DNA from: CAYJAD01 sp964371505
Lineage (GTDB): Bacteria > Desulfobacterota > Desulfovibrionia > Desulfovibrionales > Desulfovibrionaceae
Assembly (NCBI GenBank): GCA_964371505.1
Contig: CAYJNG010000120.1
Location: 1 to 6,788 of the forward strand
DNA length: 6,788 nucleotides
Reading direction: 5' to 3'
In this document: positions 3,727 through 6,788 of the stretch, one piece after another
Position numbering within the stretch: the stretch's first letter is position 1
How the letters are laid out: each line of letters begins with the position of its first letter
Translations under genes and position numbers: made by a program
The notes under the pieces: generated by a model
The model's database searches: none
What the model was told of the DNA's origin: nothing
What the model saw: only the letters and a program-made list of their open reading frames with translations

Positions 3727-6681
3727 ATGCAAAATATGACAGAACAAATACAAGAGACACCGTACCGCTATTATGCTTTTATTAGCTATTCGCGTAAGGA
3801 CAAGCACTGGGCAGCATGGCTGCAAAAAAGGATTGAAAATTATCAACTACCTGCCGTGTTGCGCCACGAATATTCAACAATAGAAAAAAGGCTTCCTAAG
3901 TTTACGCGGCCTATTTTTCGTGATGTCACAGATTTAACGCCCAAGGGAGGACTCATACACTCTCTGGAGGAAGAGCTAAGACAATCAAAATTTCTCATTG
4001 TTATTTGTTCTCCAAACAGCGCAAAACCCAATGCTGATGGGACACATTGGGTCAATGATGAAATTTTGTCTTTTCAAAAAATGGGACGTAATCATCGTAT
4101 TATTCCTCTCATAGTGGAAGGCGGGCCAGAACCATCCGACCCTAGCATGCAGTGTTATCCGCCGGCTTTACAGAACCTTGAAGATAAACCTCTTGGGATA
4201 AGCGTGCATGATGGAGCAAATCCGCGCAGTCCATGGCGCCCTTTCTTGCGCCGCTGCGGCTTTGATGAACCCAGTAATGACGCCATTATAAAAATGCTAG
4301 CCGTGTTGTTAGAGTTACAATACGACGATTTAAAACAAAGACATAAAGTGCGCCAAAGGCAAAAACGTCTTGTGCAAAGCACAGCAGCATTGGCCTGCAT
4401 AGCTTTGGGGCTCTGGTATTATGACACAAACTACCGTATAAAAAGTTATTATTTTGCCAATTATGTGGAAAGGTACGGTGTCCCTCAAGGAATTTTCCCC
4501 ATAAGTTCTTCAACAGCAAAAGAACTAAGTAGCCACTATACCTTGCGCTATCAAGGCCAACGCTTATTAGAGCTTACCTACACCAATGCCTCTGGTAAGT
4601 TGCTAGATCACAGCCCTTTCTTTTCAGAAAGAAGTGCAAAAATTCTTTACAGCACCTATGATGAACACCATAGGCCCAAGAATGCGCAGTATTTTTCTGC
4701 GCAAGATAAAGAATATTTGTATCAAACATGGTCACAAGACAGAAAAGCTGTGGACTTTAACTACTCTAAGAAGGAAGACAGCGCTTCCCCGCGAACAGCT
4801 TCCGCACGCATGGAAACCATTAGCGAAAATACACCTTTCCAGCAAAAAAGCTCTATCATACGTTATAATTATGAATATGACAGCGCTGGCTTTGCCACGC
4901 GGCAGTACTTTATGGCCTCCGCGTGGGAACACGACAGAACCAGTGACGCCAGTGGTATTTTTGGCTACGCCTTTGAACGCGATGCCAATCATGCCGTCAC
5001 GAAGAAAACTTTTTTGGATAGGCAAGGTAAACCCCTTAGCTTGCCCAATGGCATTCAAAGCATAGCGTATACCTATAACCCACAAGGACTTATAGAAAGC
5101 ATAGCCTTTTTAGATGCTCAAGGGCGCCTCGCCTTACATAATAACGGCTTTGCAAAGATTGTTTATATATTAAACAAGAAGGGGCACGCCATAGAAGCAC
5201 GTTATTATGATGCCCAAGAAAAACTCACGCTTAACGCTCATGGCGTGGCCATAACACGCTATACTTATAATGAAAACGGTTACCGCCTCAGCCAAAGCCA
5301 TTTCGATACCAATAAAGAACCTGTCTTTACCCCTACAGAAAGCTTTAAAATAGAATACGAGGTAGACGCTCATGGTAATATAACACGCATCAATTACAAA
5401 AACTTTACTGACCAACTCACACTTAATGCGTGGGGCTTTGCTTCCCTGCGCCATCGTTACAACACGCAAAATCAAGTGGTGGAAACTCGCTATTATAATG
5501 CGCATAACGAGCCCGTCCTATCTCAATTTGGCTATGCTATGCGCACCAGAAAATATGACTCCCAAGGCAACCTTACGGAACAAGCATTTTTTGATACGCG
5601 AGATATGCCCATACGTAACAAAGACGGCATTGCCAAATTTACACAAAACTTTGATACACGTGGTTATAAAGTGGAAGAAGCTTTTTATGATACGCATAAT
5701 GCCCCTGTAGTTCATGCCACCTTGGGCTATGCTAAGTTAAGCCAAAAATACGACCCGCGTGGCAATATGGTGGAATGCATCTTCTGGGGGGCCGATGGTA
5801 AACCCATGCTCAACAAAGACGGTTATGCCGTGCAGCTACAAAACTTTGATCCCATGGGTAACATACTTGAGCAGCATTATTTGGATACTCACGGCAACAA
5901 AATAGCCAACACACAGGGCGTAGCCAGTATTACGCAACGCTTTACACCGCAAGGGCACCTTCTTGAGCAAGCCTATTTTGATGCACAAGGTAAGCCTGCC
6001 CTTCGCAAAGATGGTTACGCCATAGTTGTGCAACAATTTGATGCACATGGGAATATAACAGAACGTAAATTTTTAGATACTGCTGGCAAAGCCATTTTAC
6101 AAAAGCAGGGCTATGCTTATAAAAAGCTGCGATACGATGATTTGGGGTATATTATAGAAGAAAGCTATTACGGCGTTGACGATCAACCTCTTATGCTGGC
6201 TGAAGGATACGCTCTTGTACGGCAAAAATTCAATGCCCAAGGCGCCCTCCTTGAGCAATCCTATTTCGATACGCAAGGAAAAGCCCTACGCTCACAAAAT
6301 GGTTATGCTAAAATCACCAAAAAGTATGATGCGCGTAATAATCTTCTGGAGGAAGCGTACTTTGATGAAGAAGGCAAGCCTACCCTTTCTCGCAAAGGCG
6401 CGGCTAAAATTATACGCACCTACACCATAGATGGACAACCAAGTGAGGAAAGTTTTTATAATACGGAAGGTAAACCCGCCAGTAATGTAGACGGCTATGC
6501 CACCTGCGCCTTTAGCTATAACGAGCGCGGCCATGTGAACATGCTTACCTTTTATGATGCCCAGCGCGAACCGGCAACGTATCATGGGGCCCATAGAATT
6601 GTTTTAGAATACGACACTAAAGACAATATCATTTACGAAGTGCATCTTAATGCCCAAGGTGAGATTATTTTAGAGCGTTAG
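3727..6681 (+). CDS. TIR-domain membrane protein with a long C-terminal array of 32-residue repeats
   Basis: The protein has 984 residues. Residues 13-175 are a bacterial TIR domain: YAFISYSRKD (16-25), PIFRDVTDL (62-70), then FLIVICSPNSA (89-99) and HWVNDEI (107-113), where Glu112 occupies the position of the catalytic glutamate of TIR NADases. Residues 186-214 are helical and strongly basic at the end (KQRHKVRQRQKR). Residues 215-232 (LVQSTAALACIALGLWYY) form a short hydrophobic segment; by the positive-inside rule the TIR domain would be cytoplasmic and the remainder external. From about 270 the chain consists of decayed, then from 413 regular, repeats with the pattern GYA...YD..GN..E..YFD..GKP.L. 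GAGAAG at 3717-3722 supports the ATG at 3727; a second ATG at 3736 is possible. No partner gene is visible. It could be a cell-surface sensor or an immune-type effector that depletes NAD, but function is not shown. Domain call secure, role unknown. Confidence 0.92.
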   Translation: MQNMTEQIQETPYRYYAFISYSRKDKHWAAWLQKRIENYQLPAVLRHEYSTIEKRLPKFTRPIFRDVTDLTPKGGLIHSLEEELRQSKFLIVICSPNSAKPNADGTHWVNDEILSFQKMGRNHRIIPLIVEGGPEPSDPSMQCYPPALQNLEDKPLGISVHDGANPRSPWRPFLRRCGFDEPSNDAIIKMLAVLLELQYDDLKQRHKVRQRQKRLVQSTAALACIALGLWYYDTNYRIKSYYFANYVERYGVPQGIFPISSSTAKELSSHYTLRYQGQRLLELTYTNASGKLLDHSPFFSERSAKILYSTYDEHHRPKNAQYFSAQDKEYLYQTWSQDRKAVDFNYSKKEDSASPRTASARMETISENTPFQQKSSIIRYNYEYDSAGFATRQYFMASAWEHDRTSDASGIFGYAFERDANHAVTKKTFLDRQGKPLSLPNGIQSIAYTYNPQGLIESIAFLDAQGRLALHNNGFAKIVYILNKKGHAIEARYYDAQEKLTLNAHGVAITRYTYNENGYRLSQSHFDTNKEPVFTPTESFKIEYEVDAHGNITRINYKNFTDQLTLNAWGFASLRHRYNTQNQVVETRYYNAHNEPVLSQFGYAMRTRKYDSQGNLTEQAFFDTRDMPIRNKDGIAKFTQNFDTRGYKVEEAFYDTHNAPVVHATLGYAKLSQKYDPRGNMVECIFWGADGKPMLNKDGYAVQLQNFDPMGNILEQHYLDTHGNKIANTQGVASITQRFTPQGHLLEQAYFDAQGKPALRKDGYAIVVQQFDAHGNITERKFLDTAGKAILQKQGYAYKKLRYDDLGYIIEESYYGVDDQPLMLAEGYALVRQKFNAQGALLEQSYFDTQGKALRSQNGYAKITKKYDARNNLLEEAYFDEEGKPTLSRKGAAKIIRTYTIDGQPSEESFYNTEGKPASNVDGYATCAFSYNERGHVNMLTFYDAQREPATYHGAHRIVLEYDTKDNIIYEVHLNAQGEIILER
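4963..6678 (+). repeat. 96-base coding repeat array (32-residue units) in the TIR protein
   Basis: The G of the GYA-like anchor falls at residues 413, 442, 474, 506, about 538, 570, 602, 634, 667, 699, 731, 763, 795, 827, 859, 891, 923 and 954. From 442 on the spacing is 32 with only two one-residue slips (33 and 31). Each unit reads GYAK, four variable residues, YD, two variable, GN, two variable, E, two variable, YFD, two variable, GKP, then L and a short turn. The codons differ between copies, so conservation is at the protein level and the array is not a recent duplication. The alternation of aromatic Y/F positions and G/N/D turns suggests repeated beta-hairpins, related in style to YD repeats but with a longer period. 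Confidence 0.9.
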
Positions 6682-6788
6682 CGTGCTTTTAGCCTACATT
6701 TCAATAGAGAGAACCCAAGTTAGCTATAAAAAAATTATTCCTTTTAAAAGAGCTTTCCCTGCATGTTAGCAGAGCAAAACAATAAAAA
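6682..6788. other. Region after the TIR gene with no recognisable gene
   Basis: The 107 bases after the stop are A/T-rich. A weak stem CTGC/GCAG at 6759-6772 is followed by A-rich, not T-rich, sequence, so I do not call a terminator. Nothing else is supported. Confidence 0.5.

Noticed and set aside
3557..3739. 60-codon open frame upstream of the TIR gene
   Set aside because: It runs through the 14-base repeats, overlaps the TIR start, has no ribosome site and resembles no family I know.
6752..6788. Terminator after the TIR gene
   Set aside because: The only stem is four pairs with a large asymmetric internal loop and it is followed by A-rich sequence.

Overview
The window carries an anaerobic (class III) ribonucleotide reductase operon followed by one large gene for a TIR-domain membrane protein. 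All four genes are on the + strand. The organism is a bacterium capable of anaerobic growth. Mid-range base composition, the sequence style of the NrdD/NrdG proteins and the C/G-rich intergenic hairpin made me think of Desulfovibrionaceae or a related gut-type anaerobe. That is an impression from memory, not a demonstrated placement.

Layout. Bases 1-233 hold no gene but are rich in dyads: two hairpins at 1-50, a candidate promoter at 107-134 inside a long inverted repeat, then an A/T-rich leader. Bases 234-2531 encode the large catalytic chain of NrdD: ATP cone, catalytic barrel with the thiyl-radical GCRT loop, and a zinc-like C-terminal motif. This chain stops before the glycyl-radical loop that normally ends NrdD. 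A 242-base gap with two hairpins follows. Bases 2774-2941 then encode a 55-residue protein, too short for most gene finders, that is essentially only the missing glycyl-radical domain (RRITGYL...RFNNAKK...RVKH). Bases 2934-3434 encode NrdG, the radical-SAM activase, whose start overlaps the small gene by 8 bases. The most economical reading is a split class III reductase: the large chain supplies the active site and allosteric site, the small chain supplies the glycyl radical, and NrdG installs the radical. This is the most interesting thing in the window.

Bases 3435-3726 have no convincing gene. They contain a terminator-like structure overlapping the nrdG end, a short palindrome, and three degenerate tandem copies of a 14-base unit. 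Bases 3727-6681 encode a 984-residue protein with an N-terminal TIR domain that retains the expected NADase glutamate, a basic stretch, one short hydrophobic segment, and then about 700 residues made mostly of a regular 32-residue repeat (about 17-18 clear copies plus decayed ones). If the hydrophobic segment spans the membrane, the TIR domain is cytoplasmic and the repeats lie outside it. No partner gene that would define a known defence system is visible. The last 107 bases hold nothing I can name.
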